From assembly GCF_964283195.1 (NCBI RefSeq), contig NZ_CAXYLH010000021.1: a stretch of DNA of 24,919 nucleotides; one strand, 5' to 3'. The notes below the pieces were generated by a model that was given only the letters and a program-made list of their open reading frames with translations, did not search any database and was not told the origin of the DNA. Source of the stretch: Paratractidigestivibacter sp003150175. Its GTDB lineage: Bacteria > Actinomycetota > Coriobacteriia > Coriobacteriales > Atopobiaceae. Position numbers and translations under genes: made by a program. Shown here piece by piece: positions 15,993 to 24,711 of the stretch (its first letter is position 1; each line of letters opens with the position of its first letter).

Positions 15993-17028
15993 ATGCGCAT
16001 GGAGAGAGCCCAGGACATGCGAGCATCCGCTGACGACCAGGTCGCCACGCTCATCGCGCGGGTGCGGGCGCTGGCCGCGCAGAACGACGCGCTTGCCAAA
16101 GAAAACGCCAGGCTCGCATCCGACATGGCCGATCTCGCCGCCAAGTCGGCGGAAGCCGTCTCCGCTCTCAAGGTGCAGCTCGCTGAGGCCCGCGCCGCCA
16201 TCGACTCCATGATCGAGCAGATAAAGCTCTCCGCCCAGCACCGCTTCGGCTCGTCTTCCGAGAAGGTAATCCCTGAGCAGCTCCCGCTGTTCAACGAGGT
16301 CGAGGCCACAGCCAAGCCTGACGCTGTTGAGCCCGACATCGAAGAAGCTCTTCCCAAAAAGCCCCGCAAGCGCGGCGGGAAGACGACCATCGACTACTCC
16401 AAGTTCGAGACCTTGGTAATCGACCATGAGATTCCCGCAGGAGAGCGCGCATGCCCCGAGTGCGGTTGCGTGCTCTCCGAGATGAAGGTCGAGGTCACCC
16501 GCCGTGTCGGCCTTGTCCTCGACTGCTCGGCGCGCTGCGACGTGCCCGTGTATGTATTCGAATACCACGAGGCCCGCAGGAAGGGCGTTGCCCAGGAGTT
16601 TCTTGCGGGCTGGTCCGGCACGCTTACCACCGACGGCTACAAACCCTACTTCAATCTCGGCAACCCCAACATCGCCAACACGGCGTGCCTCGTCCACGTG
16701 CGCCACTACTTCGCCCAAATCGTGAAGATCGCCGCGCGGCGCGCGGGCGTCTGCGGCGATATACAGCGTCACCACCACGGCCAAGGCCAACGGACTCAAT
16801 CCCAGGCTTTACGTCGAGTGGCTGCTGACCGAGATGCCCAACGCCGGCGAGCTCACCGATGAGGTTGTGGACTCGTTCCTGCCGTGGTCGGATAGGGTGC
16901 CTGAGTCCTGCAAGCTCGACCCAGCCGCTGCCGAGAAGGCCAAAGAGATGCCTGACGACTTCATAATTAACATCGACCCCGATGCGTTCGATGACGAGAT
17001 GGTGAACAACGCCGAGGAGGGCCTGTAG
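15993..17028 (+). pseudogene. tnpC: IS66 transposase TnpC, internally deleted
   Basis: The N-terminal frame (15993 to about 16,740) has the leucine-zipper-like helix, 'QHRFGSSSEKVIPEQLPLFN', and a zinc finger 'CPECGCVL'. It then jumps to 'VPVYVFEYHEARRKG...FLAGWSGTLTTDGYKPY', skipping the region with the first catalytic Asp. After 'VHVRHYFAQIVK' the frame is broken again, and the C-terminus resumes in a different frame from about 16,757 ('YSVTTTAKANGLNPRLYVEW', then 'NAGELTDEVVDSFLPW', to a stop at 17028). At least two internal deletions remove parts of the DDE catalytic core, so no active transposase is expected. Full-length TnpC is around 500 aa. Confidence 0.85.
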
Positions 17029-17065
17029 CGACATAGCAGCCTAAAGCATACCGCAACGCAAAGAT

Positions 17066-17118
17066 GGAAACGTCCAGGACTTTTCCATCCGTATGCCGGA
17101 ATGGTCCTGGACGTTTCC
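17066..17118. repeat. Perfect 15-bp inverted repeat near the IS66 right end
   Basis: Arms GGAAACGTCCAGGAC (17066-17080) and GTCCTGGACGTTTCC (17104-17118) enclose a 23-nt loop that holds a further short TTCC/GGAA pairing. It lies between the tnpC stop and the element end, and could block read-through from the element into hsdS antisense. No T-run follows. Confidence 0.85.
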
Positions 17119-17147
17119 TGCTACGCGGTCATTTTGACGCTTACCAA

Positions 17148-18317
17148 TTATTTGTCGATTTGAGAGACGAGAGTAATAAATGCGTCTTGATCCTTGAGGT
17201 CAGGAAGGAAGACCTCGGCCGAACCTACAATTTTGGCGTTGAGATTCTTCATTGTTACACTGACCGCGTTGGCCTCAAGCGCATGGCTGAAGGAAGGAAA
17301 AGAAACAACCCGCTGCAAGTAATCGCTTCTAACCTTCTGGCCAGGCCGGATAATCATGCTGCCAGTGCCACAAATCAATCCGTCCGTTTTAACTACGGCG
17401 CAGCGTCCGATTTCGCCTCGACGTCCTAATACAACATCACTGGGAAGTAAATGATACGCCGCTAAACTTTCGTATTTGCCATCATCAATAGTCAAATTCT
17501 CATCAGGTCTAATTGCGCCACCAATAATATGCGAGGGATTGACTAAAGGGTGCCCGCCCGTTATGTAGTCCTCTTTGTGTAAAGCGCTACCAAAAGGACC
17601 AATTCGAAGCTCACAGAACGAATCTATTCTGCTTTTCGCGCTGCTGCTTCCAGGATCGCAAGGATCCCCAAACATCTCGATAAACCGGGATTTGACGAGG
17701 GAATTGAGGTCAATAATCTCTCGTTGAAGAGTTCGTTGGTTGTCAACGATTTTATCCAATGTGTCAGCAATCATCGTTTGAGCTTCAATCTGCGGTACAC
17801 GAAGTTTCAGCTCGATCAGTTTCTTCATCTGCAAGTTCTGGAGCCTGGTTGTCTTGCGAGTGAAGCGATCGAAAGCGTTTTTATCTTTTAGCCATCTGAG
17901 CTGGTGGAACGCGAATCTTGGCAGTATTCGGTCTTCATCGAAGCGAAGCACTTGGTTGAAGTTGCTACATAGGGCGAGTTCATCGGAGTCGTAGAATGCC
18001 ATGATTCCAACTGGTCGTTTGGGCGTCCCGCCAGACTTTTCCAGGATGATGTCACCCCGAACCATCCGCTTCTTCGCTACTTTTCTTTCTGGTATGCATC
18101 GCATAGCAGGGGTGGAATAATCTAGGCTTCCGTCTTCGTTGAAGTTAGACGTGCGCAGCACCGGAGTGAGCGATTCACCTTCCTCCGTTCCCCACTCGCC
18201 AGAAAACGTATCAAGAAGCAGCTCGCCTAGCCCCACTCTCTCCCCGACAAATTGGGGTTTGCTCGGTTTGCGGCAATCTTTTAGATGGCTTTGTCTGCTT
18301 CTGGCTCCCTGAGGCAC
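17148..18317 (-). pseudogene. hsdS: Type I restriction-modification specificity subunit (HsdS), orphan, 3'-truncated
   Basis: The product is 389 aa. The first target-recognition domain (about residues 25-165) is followed by the central conserved helical spacer 'LQNLQMKKLIELKLRVPQIE' and 'DTLDKIVDNQRTLQREI', ending 'SLVKSRFIEMFGDP'. A second recognition domain (about 235-370) ends 'MKNLNAKIVGSAEVFLPDL' then 'LVSQIDK'. Family members normally continue with a second coiled-coil spacer; here a stop follows immediately and the IS66 right end begins 3 bp later, so the C-terminal helix is probably lost. No hsdM or hsdR is in the window, so it is an orphan here. The GTG start at 18315-18317 is uncertain; the first about 20 residues look unlike HsdS. 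Confidence 0.78.
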
Positions 18318-18846
18318 GCATGCATCTCAAATGCGATGATGAGGCTCAGGCATTCCTTGCTTTCAGTTCACCTAACACTGAGGTCTCTGGAAGATGATTA
18401 TCTTTCTGTAGCGTTTAATAAGGAAAACTTTAGCGGCATGGATTCAACGTTGCAAACAAAGCCTCCTGCGACGATTCTTTCAGTCATCTCTCTTGCGTAT
18501 CCCATCTGACCTGCGGAAATGCAAGACGATAAAGCCGCTGGCTACGATTCACTTCGCTAGACAGGTGCTAAAGAGGAAGACCACCCGTTTTGGTATCCAT
18601 TTCGGTTGGTTTTGAGCCTCAAAACCAACCCGTTTTTGTCCCGGGGACAAAAATGAAACTGCGGGCTCGCGGTTTCGAAATGGTTTGCGGTTCTGTCCCA
18701 GGATTTGTCTCAAACGCCTACGCGAAGTCACGCCGCAGGATTCGGCGGCAAGACCGTTAAGGCCGACGGCCAAACTAAAACCAACTGGAATGACGCCATA
18801 GCAAACGTGCGTGAAAGAGTGGGAGTAGAACAGACGTTCGATTCTG
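18318..18846. other. Gene-free stretch with palindromes
   Basis: Short open frames on both strands lack ribosome binding sites and recognisable domains. The left part (18,318-18,540) is AT-rich and may hold the hsdS promoter or the eroded remains of an upstream R-M gene. The right part carries the palindrome cluster at 18,604-18,676. Confidence 0.4.
18604..18676. repeat. Three consecutive near-perfect palindromes
   Basis: 18604-18630 has 13-bp arms GGTTGGTTTTGAG/CTCAAAACCAACC around one base. 18633-18653 has 10-bp arms TTTTTGTCCC/GGGACAAAAA around one base. 18655-18676 has GAAAC/GTTTC plus GCG/CGC around a 4-nt loop. They abut with 1-2 bp gaps. The first is 27 bp long with one central base, the same architecture as the ORF6N-associated palindromes, but the sequence differs. 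Confidence 0.9.
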
Positions 18847-18855
18847 TGTTATAAT
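18847..18855 (+). promoter_or_regulatory. Extended -10 promoter of the GyrI-like gene
   Basis: TGTTATAAT is a full TGn-TATAAT extended -10 with no good -35. Transcription would start near 18,862, at the first base of the hairpin below. Confidence 0.65.
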
Positions 18856-18860
18856 ATCCG

Positions 18861-18898
18861 GCAATGGGCGCGGCGTCTTCCGAAGCCGCGCCCATTGC
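18861..18898 (+). promoter_or_regulatory. 14-bp perfect hairpin at the expected 5' end of the GyrI-like transcript
   Basis: GCAATGGGCGCGGC (18861-18874) pairs perfectly with GCCGCGCCCATTGC (18885-18898) around a 10-nt loop, followed by TATATTT. It could be a 5' stabilising stem, an attenuator for the downstream gene, or the terminator of something upstream. Confidence 0.65.
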
Positions 18899-18949
18899 TA
18901 TATTTGGTCGGATATCGACGGAAACCCAAGCTTAGGGAGGTTTGTTGCG

Positions 18950-19585
18950 ATGGCATACGATTTCAAGAAGGAGTTCAGGGAGCTCTACAGGCCGTCCGGC
19001 AAGCCGAGCGTCGTAACCGTTCCGCCTATGAGCTACGTCGCCGTGCGGGGCAAGGGCGATCCCAATGCCGAAGGCGGCGAGTACCAGAACGCGTTGCCGC
19101 TGCTCTACGGCGTCGCATATGCCATCAAGATGTCGAAGAAGGGCTCGCGAGAGATCGAAGGCTATTTCGACTTCGTCGTGCCTCCGCTCGAGGGCTTCTG
19201 GTGGCAAGACCGCGCCGATGGCGAGATTGATTATGCGCGGAAGGATGACTTCAACTTCATCTCGTGCATCCGTCTGCCCGATTTCGTCACTCGCGAGGAT
19301 TTCGACTGGGCAGTTTCGGAAGCTGCCGTCAAGAAGAAGCTGGACTTCTCGGCGGTCGAGCTGCTGGGGGTCGACGAGGGCCTTTGCGTTCAGTGCATGC
19401 ATACCGGGCCTTACGACGACGAGCCGGCGACCATAGATGCCATGCGCACATTTGCGGCGGAACGGGGTTACGCCCCCGACTTCTCCGAAGCCCGTCAGCA
19501 TCACGAGATTTACCTCTCCGATCCGCGCAAGTGCGCGCCAGAGAAGCTCAAGACCGTGATCCGTCATCCCATAAAGTTGATTTAG
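18950..19585 (+). CDS. GyrI-like small-molecule-binding domain protein
   Basis: The product is 211 aa of the GyrI-like (SbmC/AraC-effector-domain) type, with 'VVTVPPMSYVAVRGKGDPNA' at the start, 'LPLLYGVAYAIKMSKKG', a tryptophan-rich 'LEGFWWQD', and C-terminal 'CMHTGPYDDEPATIDAM' and 'HHEIYLSDPRKCAPEKLKTV', a pattern seen in stand-alone GyrI-like proteins. This fold binds small amphipathic molecules or acts as a hydrolase/drug-binding module. There is no DNA-binding domain, so it is not a complete transcription factor. The ATG at 18950 has AGGGAGG about 9 nt upstream and a strong extended -10 about 95 nt upstream. It is monocistronic as far as can be seen; a kinase remnant follows. Confidence 0.88.
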   Translation: MAYDFKKEFRELYRPSGKPSVVTVPPMSYVAVRGKGDPNAEGGEYQNALPLLYGVAYAIKMSKKGSREIEGYFDFVVPPLEGFWWQDRADGEIDYARKDDFNFISCIRLPDFVTREDFDWAVSEAAVKKKLDFSAVELLGVDEGLCVQCMHTGPYDDEPATIDAMRTFAAERGYAPDFSEARQHHEIYLSDPRKCAPEKLKTVIRHPIKLI

Positions 19586-19604
19586 CGAAGCGAGTGACGC
19601 CGAT

Positions 19605-19880
19605 CGCTTCGGCTTTTGGGCGCTCGTCGTGGCGTGGGCGGCAGCGGGACGCGCCCTGCGACCGGTGGCGGAGGCCGAGGCGCGGGAGCGCGCGTTCGTT
19701 TGCACCGCCTCGCACGGCCTCGTCACCCCGCTCATGGCGGTGACCGCGAACTGCGACGTGCTTGAGGCGGAGGCATCCGATCAGGCCGGCCTTGCGTCCT
19801 GGGTCGCCAACATCCGTGCAGCGGCGGACGAGATGGCGACTCGCATCGCCGACATGCTCATGCACATGGGCGGCGACTAG
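19605..19880 (+). pseudogene. Sensor histidine kinase remnant (HisKA domain only)
   Basis: The open frame reads 'FGFWALVVAWAAAGRALRPV' (end of a membrane helix and linker), then the dimerisation/phosphoacceptor helix 'RERAFVCTASHGLVTPL', with the phospho-His kept but the usual E-L-[RK] after SH changed to G-L-V, then the second HisKA helix, ending 'MLMHMGGD' at a stop. The sensor part and the whole ATP-binding domain are missing. No ribosome binding site is evident; a GTG at 19629 would give 83 aa. It lies between the GyrI-like gene and the 3' end of an intact kinase. It is either debris of a paralogous two-component system or, less likely, a short HisKA decoy. Confidence 0.65.
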
Positions 19881-19959
19881 CCAGGGCGATCCCCGCAACG
19901 GGCATTATTATCCGGGAAGCGTTTGATTGCGAGCCACGCCGGTGTGAGGGCCTGAGCCG

Positions 19960-21357
19960 TCAGGCCCCGCACAGGGGGACCGCGATGGTGGCCACCGCGC
20001 CGCCCGAGGGGCTGTTGGCGAGCGAGACGGAGCCCCCGTGGGCGCTCGCGGCCTCGGAGGCGGCGAGGAGGCCGAGCCCGTAGTGGCGGCCTCCGTCGCG
20101 CGAGGAGCGGGAGGAGTCGTCTGTGAAGAGGCGCTCGCAGCCGCGTTCGAGGGCGGCGGGAGAGAAGCCCGGTCCGTCGTCGGACACCTCGATGACGAGG
20201 TGCCCGCCCGCGACGTCGCAGGAGACCGCCACGCGCGAGCGCGCGTGCTCGGCGGCGTTGGCCACGAGGTTCGCGGCGGCTCGCGCCAGGGCGGTTCGGT
20301 CGAGCGGGGCCTCGGGCGCGCCCGCGACAGCGGGGCCCGTGGCCGCGTCGAGCGTCACGCCTCGCGCCCGGGCGATCTGGGCGGCCTCGGCGAGGACCTG
20401 CTCGCAGAGCTCGGCCGGCCGCATGGGGGCCCTCTCCGCCCCGCCGGACCCGCGCGAGGCCTCGATGAGCAGGCGCACGTAGCCGTCGAGCCTTTCGACA
20501 CTGCCGGCTATGTCGCGCGCGGCGGCCGCGAGGTCGGCGTCTTTCTCGTCTTCCAGCTCCTCCGCCACGAAGTCGGCGTTGGCGCGCAGCACGGTGAGCG
20601 GCGTCTTGAGGTCGTGGGCGAGCGACGCCACCTGCTCGCGCTGCCCCCGCTCTGCGGCCCAGCGGGCCTCGAGCGACTCGGCGAGGGAGGCCCGCATGGC
20701 GTCCATCGCGGCGAGGACGTCGTTCACCTCGCGCACGTTGGTGCTGCCGACCGCGAAGTCGAGCTCCCCCGCGCCGACGCGCCCCGCCGCCTCCGCGAGC
20801 GGCGCCATCTTGCGCGAGATCACGCGGCTCGCGCGGCGCGCCACGAGCGCGAGCGCGAGCGCGCTTCCCGCCGCGGCGCCGGCGAGCATGAGGTTCTGCG
20901 GGTTGGGAAGCAGGCCGGCGAGGTCGCGCGAGACCCACTGCGGCAGGTACTCGCTGACGAGTGCGCAGGCCCCGCCGCCCTTGAGCGGGAACGCGGCGTA
21001 GGTGAGGCCCGAGCCCCCGCCCTCGATCTCCACTGTGCCCGGATCCGCGGCGAGTGCCGCACGGGCCATTTCCGCCGCGCCCTCGAGCCGCGTGCCCTCG
21101 AGGTCTGTCATCAGCACGTATCCGTCCTTGTTCAGGATGAGGTAGCGGTACGCCGTCGGCACGTCCTGCTGCCCGCAGACGCCGTCGCGTGCCAGGCCCT
21201 CCGCGACCTCGCGCGCATTGGCCGGCCCCCAGCTTGCCTCGTAGACGAAGCCCGCGTTGATCGCCGCGGAGAGCGCCATGAACGAGGCGAGCCACGCCGT
21301 GGCGACCGCCGCGAACGCGTAGGCGAAGTAGCGCGCGATGACGAAAGAGAGCGGCAT
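19960..21357 (-). CDS. Sensor histidine kinase of a lantibiotic-immunity-like module
   Basis: The product is 465 aa. It has an N-terminal membrane helix (about residues 5-32), an extracytoplasmic sensor of about 115 residues with two Cys, a second membrane helix (about 155-175, 'LMLAGAAAGSALALALV'), a HAMP-like linker, HisKA with 'QVASLAHDLKTPLTVL' (His248), and HATPase_c with the N box 'ANLVANAAEHA', G1 'VSDDGPGF' and G2 'HYGLGLLAA'. The H box 'AHDLKTPL' is the type common in lantibiotic and bacitracin-sensing kinases. ATG 21357 directly precedes the membrane helix; a GTG at 21396 would overlap the regulator gene by 13 nt. It is co-transcribed with, and should phosphorylate, the upstream response regulator. 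Confidence 0.9.
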   Translation of the reverse strand: MPLSFVIARYFAYAFAAVATAWLASFMALSAAINAGFVYEASWGPANAREVAEGLARDGVCGQQDVPTAYRYLILNKDGYVLMTDLEGTRLEGAAEMARAALAADPGTVEIEGGGSGLTYAAFPLKGGGACALVSEYLPQWVSRDLAGLLPNPQNLMLAGAAAGSALALALVARRASRVISRKMAPLAEAAGRVGAGELDFAVGSTNVREVNDVLAAMDAMRASLAESLEARWAAERGQREQVASLAHDLKTPLTVLRANADFVAEELEDEKDADLAAAARDIAGSVERLDGYVRLLIEASRGSGGAERAPMRPAELCEQVLAEAAQIARARGVTLDAATGPAVAGAPEAPLDRTALARAAANLVANAAEHARSRVAVSCDVAGGHLVIEVSDDGPGFSPAALERGCERLFTDDSSRSSRDGGRHYGLGLLAASEAASAHGGSVSLANSPSGGAVATIAVPLCGA

Positions 21358-21383
21358 GCCCCCGCGACCTCGCGCCCCGGTCC

Positions 21384-22046
21384 TCAGAGCTGCCACTTGT
21401 ACCCCATCCCCCAGACGGTCGCGATCGGGTCGGCGCCGGCCTCGGAGAGTTTCCTCCGGGCGCGGCTGACCTGCATGGATATGGCCGCGTCGTCGGCGTC
21501 GCTCTCCCAGCCGAGCACTGCCTCGCGGATCTGCGCGCGGCTCATGACCTGCCCGGGGTGGCGGGCGAGGTACTCGCAGATGGCGTACTCGGTGGGCGTG
21601 AGCGGCACGGCCTCGCCGCCCACGGCGAGGCCGCGCGCCCCGAGGTCGATCCGCACCTCCCCGAAGGAGAGGGCGTGCGAGCGCGGCCGGCGCTCACGGC
21701 GTAGATGGGCCGCGACCTTGGCGCGCAGCTCCGCGGCCCCGAAGGGCTTGCGGACGTAGTCGTCGGCGCCCAGGCCGTAGCCGGCCACGGCGTCCTCCTC
21801 GGCCACGCGCGCGGTCAGGAAGATGATGGGCCCGTCGAAGTCCGGGCGGATCTGCCGCACGAGCTCGAAGCCGTCGAGCCCCGGCATCATGACGTCGCAG
21901 AGCACGAGGTCGAAGCGCGAGAGGTCCGTCCCCGGGACCGCCGTCGGGTCCGCTGCCTTGACGACCTCATGGCCGTCGCGGCCGAGGACGCGCGCGAGCG
22001 CGTCGAGGATCGCCCGCTCATCATCTACTGCCAGTATCCTCGCCAT
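21384..22046 (-). CDS. OmpR/PhoB-family response regulator
   Basis: The product is 220 aa. The receiver domain has the acidic pair Asp8-Asp9, phospho-acceptor Asp51 in 'LVLCDVMMPGLDG', Thr78 in 'FLTAR' and Lys100 in 'DDYVRKPF'. The C-terminal winged helix shows 'LTPTEYAICEYLARHPGQV', 'SRAQIREAVLG' and 'ISMQVSRARRKLSEAG', ending 'VWGMGYKWQL'. AGGAGG lies about 6 nt before the ATG. A good promoter (TGGACC, 17 bp, TACAAT) lies 28 nt upstream, so the regulator/kinase pair can be expressed independently of the ABC genes. The likely targets are the adjacent transporter genes, as in lantibiotic self-immunity modules. Confidence 0.93.
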   Translation of the reverse strand: MARILAVDDERAILDALARVLGRDGHEVVKAADPTAVPGTDLSRFDLVLCDVMMPGLDGFELVRQIRPDFDGPIIFLTARVAEEDAVAGYGLGADDYVRKPFGAAELRAKVAAHLRRERRPRSHALSFGEVRIDLGARGLAVGGEAVPLTPTEYAICEYLARHPGQVMSRAQIREAVLGWESDADDAAISMQVSRARRKLSEAGADPIATVWGMGYKWQL

Positions 22047-22213
22047 GTTCGACCTCCTGAAACTCCCGTCGGCATTGTACTTGCGCCGCGCTCAGCGGTC
22101 CAGAGCCCCGCGCGCAGCGCCGACCCCCAGCCGGCGTCGAGCAGGGCATTCCCGCCCAGGACGAGCGCTGCGGAGAGGAGGGCGAGTACGGCGGCGAGCG
22201 GCTTCCTACGCAT
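22025..22213 (-). CDS. Small hydrophobic protein, unknown
   Basis: The 62-codon frame starts ATG-CGT-AG over the stop codon of the second permease (8-nt overlap), as in translationally coupled genes. The N-terminus 'RRKPLAAVLALLSAALVLGG' is a good membrane helix or signal peptide with two or three Arg in front. The second half looks non-conserved, contains the regulator promoter and its ribosome binding site, and runs 22 nt into the regulator gene. It may be a true short membrane protein with an eroded tail, or the eroded start of a longer lost gene. No family was recognised. Confidence 0.45.
   Translation of the reverse strand: MRRKPLAAVLALLSAALVLGGNALLDAGWGSALRAGLWTAERGASTMPTGVSGGRTWRGYWQ
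22074..22102 (-). promoter_or_regulatory. Promoter for the response regulator/kinase pair
   Basis: Read on the minus strand, TGGACC (22102-22097) is a 4/6 -35 and TACAAT (22079-22074) a 5/6 -10, with a 17-bp spacer. It falls inside the 3' half of the 62-aa ORF. Confidence 0.6.
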
Positions 22214-23021
22214 CCGCCCTCCCGTCCTCGAAGCGGCAGAACCAGGCGATAAGGACGGCGGCGGTTGCCAGGGTGAGCACGAGGCTGGCGAGCGCAGTCG
22301 TGAGGAGAGGGCCCGCCGCGCGTGCGGCGTCGATGAAGGCCTCCACCCCGAGCGACCCCAGGCGCGCGGGCCAGGCGAGCGGCACCCAGCTCAGGGGCGT
22401 CGCCAGGGCACCGGTGAGCTCGCCGGTCATGAGGCCGTGCGCAAGTCCGCCCACTGAGAAGAACGCGAGGAGCATCCCCGCCGCGCCGGCGCCGATGGCG
22501 GCGTTGCGGCCGAGGCGCAGGGCCACGCCGAGCCCCAGCGCGTAGAGGGGCAGGCTGCCCAGCACGATGCCCGCCCAGGTGGCCGCAAGCGGAGCGGGCC
22601 CGAGCGGCAGGCGCCCGGCGACGGCGAGCACGGCCCCGAACACGCCGAGCGCCACAGCCAGCGCGCCCGCGCCGAGCGCCGCAAGGGCGAGCAGCTTCGC
22701 CGCGACGGCGCGCCCGCGCGAGGGGACCGCCGTGAGGTTGGCGAGGCGCCCGGCAGCGCGCTCCTCGTCCACGGCGAGCCCGCAGACGATGGCGGACATG
22801 AGCGGCATGAGGGCGCCGAGGAACTGGGCGTAGGCGTCCGCGCCCAGCGCCGGGTCCCATCGGGTTACGGAGAAGTACTCGCCGCAGGCAAGACCGGCTG
22901 CCAGGCCGCAGACGAGGTGCACCGCCGTGAGCGGGGAGCGCGCCAGGCACAGGGCCTCGGAGAGCAGGGCCCGCGGGAGAGTCATGCGCGGCGTCGGGTT
23001 GGAGAGTCGTGTCATGGCCAT
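22206..23021 (-). CDS. ABC transporter permease, lantibiotic immunity MutG-like
   Basis: The product is 271 aa with about six hydrophobic segments, starting 'LPRALLSEALCLARSPLTAV', then 'FLGALMPLMSAIVCGLAVDE' and 'GRLANLTAVPSRGRAVAAKL', the E-R-x-x-G-R-L-x-N-L and P-S-R pattern typical of the second permease of lantibiotic-immunity exporters (MutG/EpiG/SpaG). The start ATG shares one base with the stop of the preceding permease (TGATG), with GGAGAGG just upstream; an internal ATG six bases on is the alternative. It acts in the membrane with the MutE-like permease and the ATPase. The substrate (a lantibiotic or other cationic peptide) is inferred from family, not shown. Confidence 0.82.
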   Translation of the reverse strand: MAMTRLSNPTPRMTLPRALLSEALCLARSPLTAVHLVCGLAAGLACGEYFSVTRWDPALGADAYAQFLGALMPLMSAIVCGLAVDEERAAGRLANLTAVPSRGRAVAAKLLALAALGAGALAVALGVFGAVLAVAGRLPLGPAPLAATWAGIVLGSLPLYALGLGVALRLGRNAAIGAGAAGMLLAFFSVGGLAHGLMTGELTGALATPLSWVPLAWPARLGSLGVEAFIDAARAAGPLLTTALASLVLTLATAAVLIAWFCRFEDGRADA

Positions 23022-23787
23022 CACCTCTCCTCGGAGCGCGCGAACCAGGCCGCGCCCGCCGCCGTGAGCGCGGCGAACGCGAGCGCGCAGACCGCAAGGC
23101 CCGCCAGTGTGAGCATGCCGTCCGCCGTGAGCGCCCCGCCGAGCGCCATGTCCGCCGCGAGTGGCTCGCCGCTCGGCAGCACGGGGATGAAGCTCGTGGG
23201 GATGACCATGCTCGCCGACGGCGGGAAGAGCTGCGGCAGCGGCATCAGCGACCAGGCGAACCCACCCACGAGCTGCGCGGCGAGCGGGCAGAAGATGCCC
23301 GCGAGCATGCCGAGCCGCGCCGTGAGGAAGAGCCCCGCGGGGATCATCCATGCCGCGGTCACCGTGTTGGCGAGCGCGCAGAGGAGCATCGTGAGCGTGC
23401 CCGCGGCCGTGAGGCCCTGCGAGGAGAACGCCGAGCCCGCGAGGTAGATGCCGAAGACCACGAGGTTCGAGAGCGTGCAGAGCGCGAGGCACCAGAGCGC
23501 CTTGGCCCACCAGGCGCGCCTGAGCGGGAAGCCCAGGCCCAGAAGCCCCCGCATCCGCGTGCGCGCGTCCGCCCGCGCGACGCAAGCCACCACGAGCGAG
23601 AGAGCCACGGGCAGGAAGAGCGCGTACCAGTAGTTCCACGCGCTGAAGATCTGAACGCCCCGGTAGGGCATCGCGCCGAGCAGCGGCATCGGCAGCGCCA
23701 TGAGCACGGCCAGGCGAACCGGTGCCGCGTGGCGCGACTTCAGGGCCTCAGCGCGCAGGCCCGCGAGCAGGCCGCCTTTCTCGCCCG

Positions 23788-23791
<4 letters not shown>
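23021..23791 (-). CDS. ABC transporter permease, lantibiotic immunity MutE/EpiE-like
   Basis: The product is 256 aa and all-helical, with about six membrane segments. The N-terminal cytoplasmic stretch 'LRAEALKSRHAAPVRLAVLM' is the typical opening of MutE/EpiE permeases (E-x-L-K-x-x-R), followed by 'NYWYALFLPVALSLVVACVA' and the 'MRGLLGLGFPLRRAWWAKAL' coupling region. The C-terminus ends 'FARSEER'. ATG overlaps the ATPase stop in an ATGA arrangement. It pairs with the downstream MutG-like permease to form the membrane channel. Confidence 0.85.
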
Positions 23792-24516
<725 letters not shown>

Positions 24517-24537
24517 GGGTTTATCCTTTCTCTTCCG

Positions 24538-24570
24538 GGCGCGCGGGCCGAGTCGCCGTGCCCGCGCGCC
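24538..24570 (-). promoter_or_regulatory. GC-rich hairpin in the leader of the ABC operon
   Basis: GGCGCGCGGGC and GCCCGCGCGCC (11-bp perfect arms, 24538-24548 and 24560-24570) enclose an 11-nt loop, ending 22 nt before the ATPase start and next to its ribosome binding site. No T-run follows. It could attenuate transcription or bind a regulator. Confidence 0.5.
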
Positions 24571-24682
24571 TTACCTTTCGGGTTCACCATCCATGGTGGG
24601 GCGCGTTTCTAACGAAGCTGTAACGGCCGTTGGGCTCTTTTGGCGCCGGCCCTTCTCGACTCGTACGCCACTCATGGTGTGT

Positions 24683-24694
24683 TTATCGCGATAA
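24683..24694. promoter_or_regulatory. Candidate operator palindrome upstream of the TetR gene
   Basis: TTATCGCGATAA is a perfect 12-bp palindrome 17 nt before the TetR start codon in the divergent gap. A second 10-bp palindrome, AACGGCCGTT, lies at 24622-24631. Position suits autoregulation by a TetR-type repressor. Confidence 0.4.
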
Positions 24695-24711
24695 CAAGGA
24701 CGGAGGTGCCC

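Larger units (their letters stand above)
15555..17144 (+). mobile_element. IS66-family insertion element, decayed
   Basis: The element is recognised from a tnpB remnant (15555-15943), a tnpC remnant (15993-17028) and a right terminus whose inward sequence on the minus strand is GTAAGCGTCAAAATGACCGC (ends 17144), typical of IS66 ends. A perfect 15-bp inverted repeat lies at 17066-17118, just inside this end. No left terminal repeat was found and both genes are disrupted, so it is not expected to move by itself. The right end lies 3 bp beyond the stop codon of the hsdS gene. Confidence 0.8.

Noticed and set aside
18318..18540. Possible hsdM or other R-M gene remnant upstream of hsdS
   Set aside because: Short frames such as one starting MGYAREMTERIV on the minus strand match nothing I can recognise, and no methylase motif is seen.
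18549..18773. 74-codon minus-strand frame over the palindromes
   Set aside because: No ribosome binding site and no domain; its sequence is dictated by the palindromes.
20038..21759. 573-codon plus-strand frame opposite the kinase/regulator
   Set aside because: It is a shadow of high-GC coding DNA; the minus-strand frames carry clear kinase and regulator motifs.
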